A DNA stretch of 64,000 bases from Channa striata (Eukaryota; Chordata; Actinopteri; Anabantiformes; Channidae): NCBI GenBank assembly GCA_033026295.1, contig CM065175.1, positions 1,787,501 to 1,851,500 of the forward strand. The letters run 5' to 3'. A program made the translations under genes and the position numbers. The notes below the pieces were generated by a model. It had not been told where the DNA came from and did no database searches. It worked only from the letters and a program-made list of their open reading frames with translations. Of this stretch, positions 24,401-37,600 are shown in pieces. Numbering within the stretch: the first letter of the stretch is position 1; each line of letters starts with the position of its first letter.

Positions 24401-27400
24401 AAGCCATCTGGTGGGTGTAAACAGCTTTTAACTGTGAGGTGACAGTCTTAGACCTTGCCACCTGCAATTTAAGAACAACTTTAACAATAACTTGGACTCA
24501 CAGATAATGGGGTCAGCTGCCTCAGTTCCAATAACTGTGTGCATTGTGATTTTTTCCAAAACTATGTTGGATATTGATTTCGATCCAAAACCATACCCAT
24601 AGCTAAACCTAGGAGTGGATAAGCTGTGTCAGATACCTCTGACAAAACACTGTTTACTATTTGGGTTTTTGATCTTTTGACCTGTTAGATGTTCTCGGAA
24701 TCCATCACTGCAACTCTGCTGGAAATGTCTCATCTATATTTTCACAGGAATACAAAAAAATCCAGCACCTCACAGTACAGTGCACTCAAAAATACAGGGT
24801 TCAGGGGTGTTGGGTCATCTTGCTAGTTGAGGATTGCTTTTGACCTGGAGGGATTCTTATTTGATCTCTAGTGCCACTTGGAGAAGAAAAAGTGTGATTT
24901 AGGAGCAGCATTCATTGGGAGACAGATCCTGTCCTCATCGTAGTGGATTCCATATTTAGCCGAGGATGAACATGAAAACCAGCAGTCAGGAAGCAAGATT
25001 AACTCCTCCATATACAGTACTCATTCATTCAAGATGCTGCAGCGGGCTATAAGCAAAATATGAAAAGTTCGCTTCAAAATGATTTTGCAGTTTACTTGCT
25101 AAGGAATTGTTTAGGAAACAGTTGTGTAATCTCACTGCGACCCATGTTAGACAGACAGAGACACAATCTATAGGAAATCTCATGTCCATCACATGGTCTG
25201 ACAAAGCTGTTAGAAGTTGTTTGTGCATCCACAGACAGTTGGATTCAGAACTGTGGCTTGGGGACGAGGACGACACTTTCCGATACCTGGTGGTTGAAAA
25301 GAGGAAATGGAGGCTGTGTTTCAATTTTTCTTAATTAAACACAGTGATACCGCACATAAAACCTGTATGACACATGAGGTCATGACGCTTTTCATGGGTC
25401 CATTTGTAGGCAATCACTGAGTGGAGTGACAGCACATGGAAGTTTGGAAACACAACATTTGCACAGAATCTTCATGTTCACCTGGGGTGAGCATAAAGGA
25501 AACAGGATCTGAGAAAGTGTCTGGTGCGGAAATCACAGCGTTTTATTTGCAGCACATCAAAGCAGCGACACTCAAAACAAAAGGGACCTCCACATGCCCT
25601 CGTGTGGGATGAATTCATTTAGCTATGCTTGTCACAAAGGGATTCAGTCAAACATTCACCTGAACACACTACTCAAGAACTTGCAGGTTCGCCTCTATCT
25701 GGTCCCACACACACTTTAAATTCTCACATACAGCTCCTATATGGAGCCGCCCCGCCCACCTGACCCAGGGGATGTACAGCCTGCTGAATCCATGTCACGG
25801 CCAGATTGTTCTGTCACCATTTCAACACCAGACAGATGGGACGCAAACACAGACTCAAACAACAGGAAGTCGGGCTGACAGATGCAACTGAAGTAGATTA
25901 CACAAACTCCAGGTGGAGAAAGCAGGAGATGAATATTCCAGGTTTCTCACTGCAAACAGCTCAAGAGGCTAAATATTTAGGCTGGAATTCCCAAAATGTG
26001 GGATCGGGCACAGGGTGTCTTGAACGCAGTTGCAGGACAGTTTGACAGTCCATTGTGAAACTGTATTCGGGCGTGTGTATTGCCAGGTGGGGTCACGGCA
26101 GCTGACGTCCTTTAATTTGCCTCACTAGCTCCTATGAGTTTCATTTCCACTCCTTTCTCCTGCGCACGTCCTGCATCATCTTCTGCTCTCTTTCTCTTGT
26201 GCAGCACTAATAACCTGTGTGATTAATAAGATTGGAGTTACATTTACTTTACTTTTCTGTTGAATTCCTTCTTCTCGCACATCCTGAAACGATTTTTAGT
26301 GTTTTCCTGCTCATTGATATTTCTCCACACTAAACTTTCAAGTTTGATTTTGACATTTCAATTCTAGCTTTTTTACGTGCTTCTTTTGACAGTTTATGCG
26401 CCTTCTAATTCCAGGAAATGCGACTGTGCTGGTGGCCACGTGAACGTGCCGTTTTTGCCTTTGTTAAGTAAATGGTGAACAAGAATGGTAATCATCAGCC
26501 GATTACCGGTTGTACGTTATGCAATACTTTTGAGTGCTGACACAAAGCCACTGCGGAGAGTCTTTTCAGGTTTTTACACCGAGAGGCGATGAAAAAACAT
26601 CTTGGCAAGGTTTGTGCAATTGGTGGAACAGAATTAGGGTGTAAATTTGGCGGGAAAAGTGGGCGGATAGAGCAGGAGGCGAGAGAGCAATTTCCACATA
26701 GGGTTTTTTCCACCTTAGACCGAGTGCTTTCTGTTGGTGAGTCTACTAAAATGTAACACATGCTGTGTCATAGCACAAATGAACTAAATTTGTGTTAAAT
26801 GTGGCCAATTATTTTTGCTGATATTGAGTGTTGTGATTTGTGAGTTAGCGAACTGTGTTGGTCCATCTGCTGCATTTGGCCGGAAAATGCCGAAACAGAA
26901 ATTGCCAAATGTTTTGCATATACACAATTTTATGAAGTTGCATTTACTTCACATCGTTCAGACAAATTTGGCCACTAACTGCTGTGTTCCCAGATAATCA
27001 TTGAAACAGCCACAGTTAAGCACAAGTAAACTAATTATTCAGCTCAGTGTGTGATTGATTTCAGCTCTGGGTCTGTGTTTTATTTCCCTCAAATTAAAAG
27101 ACTCGACTCACACCTTCCTGTAAATACATGTGTTCTGGCAAATGTTCATCTGAAGCCAGCTTTCCATTTCCCTAGTATGTGATGGGAGTTCTGTCTGAGC
27201 ACACAAACTTCTGTGACATTTCAAATTATGACCAAACATGTAAAATCTAATGGCTGAAAGGCTGAAAGCAAAGCTAATGATGTGGACCAGTTATGGACAT
27301 AGAACAGCAGGAGTTATGTGAAGTGGTTTGGAGAGTTCCACAACACACAAGTCTGGGAGACAAGTTACAGAAATCGTGATCAGATTCAGCTCACAATAAT

Positions 27401-30400
27401 ATATTGACACCTCACAAAAACAAACACATAAACTAATGAGTTTTTAAAATTACATACAGACGGTGGCAGTGCAGTATGTCTCAGTCAGAGGAACATACGG
27501 TCAGAGTAAAGACTTTGTTAAAATTGTGCCACCACTTAAAGAGGAACCGCGTTGGTGCCTGGCAACAAAATGGCTGGTGTAAATGTTCTACTTCTTCGTA
27601 TTTTCCAGGAGGAACCTTTCTGTGTTTTGGGCATTGAAGTTCAATTCTGAGCAGCTGACGAACACCATCGCTGGTGAAAAAGTTAATTTAACTTAAGTCC
27701 AGCTCAAGGCTCCGTTTCTGAATGATATTGTGTGAATCTATCATCTTTTACACAAAGTATATGAACAGCTAAATTTTGCATTCCATTTGGTAATGTGATG
27801 AACCTAACAAAATGTCTCCTGTTACTCTACAGACACCACCCCGTCATAACTTCCTGCTCGTTAGGTTAGAGATGCAGATTTTGGCTCGTCTTCACCAACC
27901 ACATTGAGATTCGAATGTAATTTTTGCAAACAGTGGGAATCCACTCTGTTGTAGTAGCATTTAGTGGAATGATGACTGGACCTTTATGAACCCATCCCCC
28001 CCACACCCCCCGCAGCTGGACTTGCCCTTACTCTTCATCTTGATCAGTGTAATTAGTGTGGCTGCTCCTTTGTACTCCAACACAGACAGACAGGAAATGA
28101 ATTCCAGGCTTAGACCACGCGCTGAGCTGCCAGTGTGTCTCCGAGGCGAGCAGCTGAATGCTGCAGGCTTGTTTAACATGTTGCACAGCATCTCTGTCGG
28201 CTGACAGATGAACTTAGTGGTGCAGGCAGGTGGGAGCCAAAGACAACATGTTTTGTGGAATTTACCTGACATCAGTTGCGGAGCAGGGGAGATGAGGGTG
28301 GGACGAAAATGGAGAGTGAATAAAAATGAAGAAACAAAAACAAGGACTGGAATCTATGTGAGAAACGAGGGATGTGTTATAAACAAGGAGTCAGGTGTAG
28401 CAACTGCAGCCAGGTTCTTTTATAAATTACAAACTGTTAATAACTGAATAAAGATAGCTGTTATCCACTCAGCTCACTTGAAGCCCATAACTAATAGACG
28501 GGGAAAGTTGCTTCACGGTGGATTATCCTGTTTCCCTACTTTGGTGAACCGTCCATCCACCTCAACTGCCTTCTCACAAACAGGTTTTGTTCTCTATGGC
28601 TGCTGCTCGTGGCCCCACAGCAATATATTTACATTGGTCGTCGTCGCTGGTTGTAGAGTTCCATTTGTTTTGAATAAAAAGATGCAGCAGAGGGACGAAA
28701 ATGGAAACACGATGACACACAAGTGCAATAAACTGACATGCAAAATATCCAAGCAACACAAAAGACACTTAGAGTGCACCTGCTGTCCTCGCCAACCACC
28801 TACACTTTGCAACTTGCTTTCTGTTAATAAAAGTGACGCTTCGTTCATAATTTATTGAGTGCATTGCTTGCACTTTGGTTGCATAGGAACACAGTTTTTA
28901 GGAGATAGGCTTGGTGAAACAGCTCTATGGATCTGCGATCTTTCTGTTAAGGGAATGCTATAAGAATGCTTGGCACATGGCAATATATTAAAAAAATGCT
29001 AATCCCCTCATGCACTATAGACACCATATTTGTATTTGTTTTTTTTTATTAGAAAAAATAATTCTCATGATGAAGGATTTTTTTTTTCCTGCTTCCCTCA
29101 TCAGATAATTTCCTAAAGGGATACATCAAGACAAAGTGCCAGCAGGTGCAAAGACTTCGAGTTCCTCTGTATAAAACCGAACAAAAAAAGGACCCACCAA
29201 AAAACTAACACCATGAATATTGTTTTCATGAACTGCACCAAACACCCATTCTTTGTGGTTTTATCTGTGCCATGCTGATATTATACAGTAATTTCCTTTC
29301 TGAGCAGCTCTCTGGTGGCCTTGGAAAGGAGGCGCCGGATCTGGGCCTTCATGCTTGTATGAGCACATGAATTATCAGGAGAGAAAAGGATGGCTAACCT
29401 TGGACTCTCTGAAGTGGAGAGAATCACAGGATGAAAGCCAAACATTCAGCCTGACAAAACGGCAGTGTCTACGTGCGCGCGTGTGATTGCAGGGGGATCC
29501 TTTCAGTGTGAAATCCCCTCTCTTTCTCGTGCCTTTCTCAGATATCCTTTGCATTATGTTGGACTGTAATCCTCCTCAGCAGAGGCAGTGTGATGTCGAG
29601 CTAAAAGAAATGAAAGAAGACAACTGTACAGATTACACAGCCGTACCAAAGAGAATGGTTACCTCCAGATTTTCTGTTTCAATCCTATTTATTTGTGCAC
29701 CACCAATTTACAACACATTAATGTGACACTACTTCGCATACCAAGGTCAAGACCTGATGGAATACCAAAAAAACCTTGTGCTCATGTAGAATTGGCATAC
29801 TCTACGGCAAGAAAAAGATAAGGTGAAGGCTGAAATCAGTGCAAAAGTATGTGCAAAAAGTAAATGCATTATATGAAACGAAAAAGAACAAAACAAAATT
29901 GAGCAAAATTGTTTTATTGTATTAATTGTTCTATTAAATACACAGGAGACAAGATGGATCAGCATTTAAAAATGTAGAAACTACAAGCAGATTTAATGGC
30001 AAGGAATTTTAAATCTACTAGGTATTTGGTAATAAAGTATATGTAGTAAATGGTCAACTATTTTCACATCCGAGTAATTGATTCGATTAGCAGCTGTTAA
30101 TTCTGCTGTGTCTGAATGTGTAGGATGTCAATGTGTAAACTATTACACGCAACGACCAGATACAACATTAATCCAGTGCAGTACAGCTGTGCAGTGAATT
30201 CTACTTTTGCAGATTTGTGTTCGTCAACTAGCCAATGTTGGAAAAATTAATTCTCTCTTGCTAACTTTTCTGACTGGAATTCTTCAAATAAGGTTGAATA
30301 ATTGCTTTATTGCAGCTCTTTCAAGAATTTGAAGGGGAGACTGGATATTACCCATGTGTAGTTGCCTAAAACCCTGAGGATTTGACTCCAGCAGCCTTAA

Positions 30401-31640
30401 AGGCCTTTGGCGAACGGCCTGTTAATAACGATAGGTTGATCAGATCTAACATGAACGTGTCTGTTAAGGGGTAAACGTCATTGAGCCGTCTCGTAGAGCG
30501 ATTAAGAGATGTTTTCCTGTTTTTATGAAGCTGTTAACATTATCTCAGTGAGCTCCATGGGTAAGAAACTGATTCTACATGAGTATAAGTCTACAGGAGA
30601 GACAGTCTACATGAAAGTTCAAGTCATCCTCACCCTCCCTGTGTTTTCTGCAGACACACACACATACACATGCAGTGGGTTGAAATGGGTTTATCACATG
30701 CTGGATACCTGCTACACACTGTATGCTGAATTGCAGTAGCCATGGCGGTTGCCAATAGCAGAAAGATGTTAAATAGTTGTTTTCCATTGAATGTACTGAT
30801 GGCAAATGCTTTCAAAGAAAACTGTTGAAACTTATTACGTATGCTTAGCTCTCCTCCCCTCACTTTCTGATCTCTGTCTCTCTCTTCGAGCTAAAGGAGG
30901 GAAAAATATTCTCCTCTTATCTGGCGTCTTTTGGTTTCCCTCCTGTGTCTGCGTGTGAGGGATTACAGTGAAATATGAGACGAGGGCATGCATAAGTGGG
31001 CCGCATTCATTACGTCAAGCACGTTTTACTGGGACAGTCGCAGTCATACATTTCCCAGCCTACAGTCCTTGTATTATTTGGGCTGCTCTCATTTTGTCAT
31101 CAAGAGGGTGGTGAAAAGTGCACAGCTCAGTGTCTTCTGGTGTCCTGCTGGTGGGGGGCCAGTTTTGTGTCACATTTTATTTTTCATAAAACCAGAAGTA
31201 AATATCTGTGTGAGAAGAAGCATCTTACTATGTCACTTACAATCAAATCCAATGTTGGCACAGAACTACAAACACATAAAACCCACCGGAAACTCCCGAA
31301 CTCAGGACTGTCCCTCTCTTCCAGGCCTTCTGGGTTTTTTCCCTCTCTTAAATGCCAGTCCCCAGTTTCCATCTCTCACTTCTTTGTGTCCTCTATCTTA
31401 CCCTCGCACATCCCCCTCGTGCTTTCTTTCAGTCCGTCTGTGTCTTTCCCCCGGTTACTCTCTGTGATACAGGTGCATAATGTGTGCTGGCTGTCCTGTC
31501 CAGCTTGCACTGTCTCTCTGCTCAGTCTAAAGGGGCTGATAAGGCCAGATGGCTCTCTGCTTTGTAAGCCCATGAAGCGAGTAATGCAGTGGAGCAGACC
31601 CTCCAGGCTGAACACTTTCTGCATCTTGTGTGGGTGAAAT

Positions 31641-31664
31641 GTGTATGTGTGTGTGTGTGTGTGT
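31641..31664. repeat. (GT)n microsatellite
   Basis: GTGTATGTGTGTGT and so on, 24 bases with one interruption (A at 31645). A simple repeat within the intron; likely polymorphic. Confidence 0.9.
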
Positions 31665-32029
31665 TGGGTTAATTCTGTTGTTCTTAGAACCAGTTGAGAC
31701 AGTTGAGACCATCTCACTGTGGATGTCTTGCAAAGTGAGGCCTACCTTTGTGTTTGTTCAGCATATTGTCTGTAGACATGATCACAAATCACATACCTTA
31801 AAATGAAAGCGTACAATACGCAAACATTTTTCATGCGTTCAGAGTGTGGAGTATTTTTTGGGCATGATAACTTTACGCAAGTGCTCCAAGTCCCAACAGA
31901 ACAATAAAAACTCTTAACACTGCTGTCAGACAAACGGGATGTTGTGTGGGAATACTTTATTTATGTTTGGTATCAACCTACAGGCAACACAACATTTATG
32001 CAAACTGTCAACATTTCATTACTACTACT

Positions 32030-32205
32030 TCTCTTTCGGCTTTTCCCATCAGGGGTCGCCACAGCGAATCCTCCTTTTCCACTTTACTCTATCCTGGGCA
32101 TCTTCCTCTCTGACACAAGCTAACCTCATGTCCTCTGTTAGAACATCCATATGTCTCCTCATTGGCCGTCCTCTCGCCCTCTTGCCTGGCAGGGTCCAGT
32201 GAAAC
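32030..32205 (-). mobile_element. RTE-like LINE 3-prime coding end
   Basis: Read on the minus strand, the segment encodes RARGRPMRRHMDVLTEDMR and then EEDAQDRVKWKRRIRCGDP, followed by the 3-prime region whose plus-strand form is CTTTTCCCATCAGGGGTCGCCACAGCGAATC. A GRP..W.D...EDM and DR..W...I..GDP pattern is the usual C-terminus of RTE-type LINE polyproteins, as far as I recall. Only the last 45 codons or so are present. It abuts a Gypsy pol fragment at about 32205, so the two insertions are adjacent or nested. Confidence 0.62.
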
Positions 32206-32890
32206 GTGGCGACGGGGGATGTTAGATAATGCTCGCTCTTTATTGAGGGCAGGGGCGAGGTCTTGATAGGCTGGGTGAATGAGGGATAGATCGGGTGTGA
32301 GGGGCTGTTCTTGGAGGATGAGTGGTGACGTGGAAACGGGGCTGAGAGGAGGCAGGAACTGTGGCACAATTTTCCGCAGCCAATGATTTTGTGGGAATAC
32401 CAGTCTATGTGAGTCAGTCCATGTTATGTTTTTTGAACCAGGAGTAACAAAGAAACTGTGGGCGATAAGTTTTCTTGGTGGTTAACAAAAACTAGTAGAT
32501 ATAGGGGGTGTATGTGATTTTGGTGAGTACTGATCCATTCAGTGTTTTGACCCTTAATGTTTGGTCTGAAGGAATAATGGGAAATGAGAATTGTTTGGCT
32601 AAGGTGATGGATGATATGCAAGCTATGTTCTGTGATGGAGTCAATTAGGGCCTGAAGGGGAAGAGAGATGGACTGATATGAAAGGGTGGTGGAAACTAAC
32701 CATCGGGTTTGGGGATTTGTATGGAGGTTGGCTCCGCTCATAAGTGCCCCTAAGTCTACTGTCGATCTCCCCCTTCTGGCCGCACAGGGCATTGTGTCCG
32801 GCTGAGCCACAATAGATGCACTCACCTGCCTGGATCCCGCGGTGTAGCTCGGTGGGGGGAGAATGGTGCCATCACAATAATCACCCATTG
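32206..32890 (-). mobile_element. Gypsy-type pol fragment, degenerate
   Basis: Read on the minus strand, a gag C-terminal-like stretch (near 32880-32750) is followed by PLQALIDSITEH, SQTILISHYSF and FVNHQENL, then after a stop HIDWYSHKII and CHSSCL, then SLPSI-like remains near 32240. The order PLQALDG, TH.T, NH.E, IDW..GKI, C.S.CL is that between the protease and reverse transcriptase of fish Gypsy elements. The protease active-site triplet and the reverse-transcriptase catalytic motifs are not present. The frame breaks at the stop near 32421, so it is a dead fragment. No LTRs flank it. Confidence 0.6.
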
Positions 32891-33289
32891 CCTTGTTCTA
32901 GATGAAGTAATTCATTGTGAAAATAAACCAAATTAAATTTGTTCCATTAATATCAAATTTATTCATCCAGTCAACTGTTTTTTACAATAAAGTGCTTTGA
33001 GCTTGTTTAAGTGGGTTCAGTGTTTTCAAGTCTATGTCGTAAACCCCTAAATAAATGATGTTTATATATTGCTGTATTCTATGTTTTGTTTTATACATAA
33101 TGATATTTTTTTAGGTGAATTGTTAATGTTTTGTCTTTATGTCTTTATTTTGTCTTTATCTTGTATCTATGATATTTTTTAGCTATATAGCTAAAGGAAG
33201 AATGTGAACATTGTGTACGTCACACATAGAGTCCTGGCATTTTCATATTATTATTGTGAGCACTGGTGACCTATCGCTAACATGCTCAT

Positions 33290-33990
33290 AGCCTCAGTGA
33301 ACATCTGGTATAGCTGTGGAGTCATCTTTCACTGTCTTCCTGGCCTTGGTCCAGTACCGCTTGCTGTAGACAGTCTCTAGGTCAGGGAGCTCGGTGCGGG
33401 TGGTATGCTCAGCTCAGTGCACAACCCTCTGAAGAGCTTGTCTGTCCTGCTTTGTGCTGTTTCCGAACCAGGCTGTGATGCTTCCCGTCAGGATGCTCTC
33501 AATGGTGCAGGTGTAGGAAGTTCTTATCACCTGAGAGGGCATTTTGAAGTCCTTTAACTGTCTCAGAGGGTAGAGACGCTGCCTTCTTCACAGTGTTGTC
33601 CTGTGAGATATGGACACCTAGATTCCTGAAATTATCCACTGTCTTCACTGGGCTCCCGCTGATAAAAAGTGGCCAATAGTTCCTCCTCTTCTGTTTTGTG
33701 CTGAAGTCCACTGTCAACTCTTTTGTCTTGTTGACGTTCAGGAGGAGATTGTTGTCCTAGCACAATGTCTCCAGGTGTTTAATGTCCTCTAGGTAGGCCA
33801 TCTCATAGTTGTCAGTGATCAGGCCCACCACAACCGTGCCGTCAGCAAATTTGATGATGGTGGTGGAGTCTGAGGTGGCTACTCAGTCGTGTGTGTACTG
33901 TGGGTACAGCAGGGGGCTCTGAACACAGCCCTGGGGGGCTCCAGTGCTGAGGCTGAGTGAGGGTGAGACATGTTTGCACCCCCCTAACTG
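33290..33990 (-). mobile_element. Rex1/CR1-like LINE fragment
   Basis: The minus strand encodes VDFSTKQKRRN, then PLFISGSPVKTVDNFRNLGVHISQD, a typical post-palm segment of Rex1-like reverse transcriptases, followed by decayed L-rich sequence, a GSILTGSITAWFGN-like segment (plus-strand 33455-33490) and a KRYWTKARKTVKD-like segment (plus-strand 33320-33360). Upstream on the element (33770-33960) are remnants of the palm, including KFADGTVVVGLI in place of the expected ADDT. Frames are interrupted several times. The 3-prime UTR and tail are missing. Confidence 0.72.
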
Positions 33991-34501
33991 TTTGTGTTTT
34001 GTCTGTCAGAAAGCTGGAGATCCACTGACATTGTGTTGGTCTGCAATATTAATTAATTTGGCTAAGGAGTATCACAACTGCTACATTATTCGCTCAGACT
34101 ACATAATCGGGCAACAAAGCTCGTGTTGCTCCAGTACTTTTCCTCTCCATTGATCTGTTGACTGATGAAGGGATGTGTCATTCAGGTAGCGCTGGAGCCT
34201 GTTCAATTAGCCCTTGTATTTTTTTCCTACAACTTGGAAAATAATACAGGATAATGGCAGCATTATGTGCTATCACTACCTGATTTTTTCTCGTAACATA
34301 ATTATTTGAACTTATATCTCATAACAACTCGACTTCTTCATTTGCTCTGATCACAATTAATACGGCAAGAAGACATCATTTGAAATATATATTTAGTTTT
34401 GAGGCATTTTTCTGAAAACGCTGATGCTTTGTATCCCTAGCTTCATTACAGTAGGTTTGCCAAAACACTGATACAACTTTCTCTCATCATCTCTGCCTCA
34501 G

Positions 34502-34669
34502 GTATTATCCGTACAGCGCTGTCCAACATGGACCGTGAGACCAGGGACCACTACGTTGTGGTGATTCAGGCTAAAGATATGGCTGGCTCGGTTGGAGGAC
34601 TGTCGGGATCCACTACTGTCAATATAACCCTCACTGATGTCAATGACAACCCTCCAAAGTTTTCACAGA
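34502..34669 (+). CDS. cdh18: cadherin-18 exon: EC2 second half to EC3 border
   Basis: A 168-bp exon, phase 1 at both ends, between a GCCTCAG acceptor and an A|GTAAGT donor. It completes EC2 and reaches the EC2-EC3 linker. Calcium ligands appear as MDRE at residues 10-13 and DVNDNPP at 46-52. The core VVVIQAKDMAG and GGLSGSTTVNITLTDVNDN are diagnostic of type II cadherins, and the combination DMAG, GGLSGSTTVNITL points to cadherin-18. An NIT sequon at 41-43 is a potential N-glycosylation site. The length is that of the conserved type II exon. Sequence around it (33991-34501 and 34670-35339) holds no repeat that I recognise, unlike the rest of these introns. Confidence 0.95.
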
Positions 34670-37600
34670 GTAAGTGATCCCATTTAAGTGGTACCTTACA
34701 CAACAATATAGCGGATGATATTAGCATGGACCATGTTGAGAAACTAGTTCAATTACGCTCAGCTTTAGTTTGAACTAGTTAGACTTTTATACTTACTAGC
34801 AATTGCCATTGCAGTCTTTTCATTTTGTTGTGCGCTGCAATAATAGAATACAGTGTTTGAATCATCTTGGGAATAAAAATAAGCTTTTTTCCATGTTGCA
34901 ATCCCGTATGATTTGATGATTCAGTCTATCAGGTATCTCAATGCTCATTGGTCAGGCTGTTAAGAGCTTTTATTTAATCTTCCAAACCTAACCTGCTGTG
35001 GAACAGATATGTTTAATGAAAACGAAACAAGTACACCAAGAAGTTGCTATTGTTTTCCTCTATGTTATTTGTAAAAGCTAAATTACAAATGTCATCCCTG
35101 CATCTTACACAAAAACAGGAGCACAGACTGAGATAAACAGAACTTTTCTTTGTAATCTGTCAAATTAACTTTTGTGATAATAAATGCTTCACTAGAGAGC
35201 TTTTGCTAATTTAGCTGAGGGAAATTAGATGAAACAAAGATATTATAACTGCAAGTCCGGCAACTTCAGTTCACAAAAACAAAAAGGGTGAAAATAGTAA
35301 ACAAAAATACATTTTAAAAAATGTATTAGTCCAAATTAGTCACAGTAACTCTATCCAAGATGGTGCTGCTAACGGCAGCCGTGGAACTGGAGGCCTTCAT
35401 CATTAACCGTAAGCCGTTCTACTCGCCATGTGAATTCTATTCATTTATTCCCGTTTGTGTTTACATCCCGCCACAAAGCCGACAAGATATTGTGTGTGGA
35501 ATGGACAAACCCTGACACCCTGGTTATTGTTCTTGGTGATTTTAACAAAGGTAATCTCTCCCACAAACTCCCCAAATACAAACATTATCGGATGTCCACC
35601 AGGAGATGGAACCATGCTTGACCTCTGCTACACCACCATCAGCGGTGCTTATCATCCTCATCTTTGTGCTGCACTCCGGCAGTCTGATCACGTCATGGTG
35701 CATCTGATTCCATTATACAGGCAGAAATAAAGACTCTGCAAAACTGCTGTGAGGACATCAAAGAAGTGGACCAGTGAGGCCATGGAGGAACTTCAGGAGT
35801 GTTTGGATTGTACAAACTGGGATGTTTTTAGATCTGCTACTAACAGCCTGGATGAGTACATGGACACTGTGACGTCCTACATCAGCTTCTGTGAGGACAG
35901 CATCATTCCATCACACACCAGCTGAGGTCAGTGAAAGCAGCTGCATTCAGAAGTGGGGACAAAGACAAATAGAGAGGCTACGTACAGATTTAGCAAGGAA
36001 GTAGTCAGAACTAAATCTGTGCATGGCGCGAGAATGGAACAGCAATTCTCAGCCAACGACTCTGCCTCTGTCTGGAAAGGGCTTCAGGCTGTCACCAACT
36101 ACAAAGCTTGAGCCTCCACTCTGTGAACAACCGGCATCTGGCCAACAGCATGAATGAGTTCTACGGCCACTTTGACAAACAACAGGACAGACCTCACACC
36201 CCCGCCAGCCATTGATCAGCAGAAGCCCCCCTCACAACTGGTTCACTCACACAGTTTCACACCTCGATGCCCCCCTCTCCCCTGCTCCTCACACCTCTCA
36301 CCATCAAAGAGTGAGATGATAATATACTAATCAAATGACTGAACTCTCACAAAGCTGCGGTCCAGACTCTTTCTCCCCCTCCACCCTCAAGAAATGTGCC
36401 AATCAGTTGACTCCAGAGTTCACAGACATTTTTAACGCCTCACTGGAGACCTGTCATGTGCCAGTCTGCTTTAAGGCCTTGACCGTCGTGTCAGCCCCAA
36501 AAAAGCTGAGAATTACAGGTATCAATGACTACAGACCCATTGTCATGACTTCTGTGGTCATGAAGTCTTTTTCCAACCTCAAGGTCAGTAATGAAAAGAC
36601 AAACTATCCCAGCTAAACATGCCTGACTCCATGTGTAGGTGGATTACAGACTTCCTGATGGACAGACAGCAGTTCGTGAGGCTGGGGAAGCTTGTCTCCG
36701 AATCAGTGACCATCAGCACTGGATCGCCCCAAGGCTGTGTTCTCTCTCCTTTGTTATTCTCCCTGTACACCAACAGCTGGACATCAGGCTGTTAAATTCC
36801 TAAAGTTCACAGGTGACACCACCCTCATCGACCTTATCTCTAATGGAGAGGAGTTGGACTACAGGAGTGAGATGGCCGTCTGGTGTCATGGCGCAGTACA
36901 AACCACTTGGAGCTTAATGCTCTCAAGACAGTGGAGATTATTTTGGATTTCAGGAAGGACCCAGGCCCCCCTCCCCGTCTTCCTCTGCAACACTCTGGTG
37001 ACCTCTGTGGAGTCTTCCCTCTTCCTGTGCATCGCCATCACCTAAGACCTCAAGTGGGAGCAGAACATCAGCTCCCTCACCAAGAAGGCTCAGCAGAGGC
37101 TGTACTTCTTGTGGGACCCAGGACCCTTAGGACCCTGGAACAAGAGCAGTTTCTTCCCCACTGTAGAACAGATAACCCCCCCAACTTTTCAGTCAGTCAC
37201 TTTAACTTTCCAAGTTGTACTGCTTCACATTGTACAGTCACTTATCTTATTTTTTATTTTATTGAATTATACTATTTCTGTACATATTTCATATTGTGTC
37301 ACACTTTTTTCACCTTGACTTTTTTCTGTAGATTTTGTTTTTGCAAAGAGACAAATTCCTAGTACTGTTTAGTGTTCTTTACTGTGCCTGGCAATAAACA
37401 GATTTCTGATTCTGATTTTCACCTTGAAAACATACTATATAGCACACTGTCATGATGTCTGACTTGATGACAGAATGCAAATACAACTTATTAAAATTTT
37501 AAATCACATACACTTTAACAGGGCATTTGCTTATTTACCAATTACTTTACACAATGCATTAAAATCACCAGATATCCCATGCAATTCTCAAAACCAAAGC

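Larger units (their letters stand above)
17300..34501 (+). other. cdh18: Intron, 17.2 kb, repeat-rich
   Basis: This is the largest intron seen whole. It runs from a GTACAA donor to a TTTCTCTCATCATCTCTGCCTCAG acceptor. Listed separately are a Tc1-like remnant, an L2-like LINE tail, a foldback, Gypsy pieces, a second Tc1-like remnant, an RTE-like LINE end and a Rex1-like fragment. Stretches without recognisable content are 17300-18347, 19841-22248, 24058-32029 (apart from a TG run at 31641-31664 and a weak repeat at 24331-24400) and 33991-34501. The longest unexplained frame, 213 codons at 30996-31637, overlaps another of 159 codons in a different frame and has no domain. No exon or structural RNA gene was recognised. 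Confidence 0.85.

Noticed and set aside
28478..28858. 126-codon plus-strand frame.
   Set aside because: No recognisable motif; overlaps two minus-strand frames of similar length; lies deep in a large intron.
30988..31637. Two overlapping plus-strand open frames of 159 and 213 codons, the longest outside LINEs.
   Set aside because: Different frames over the same DNA, Ser/Leu/Cys-rich low-information composition, no domain, no splice or start context. Likely chance frames in C/T-rich DNA.
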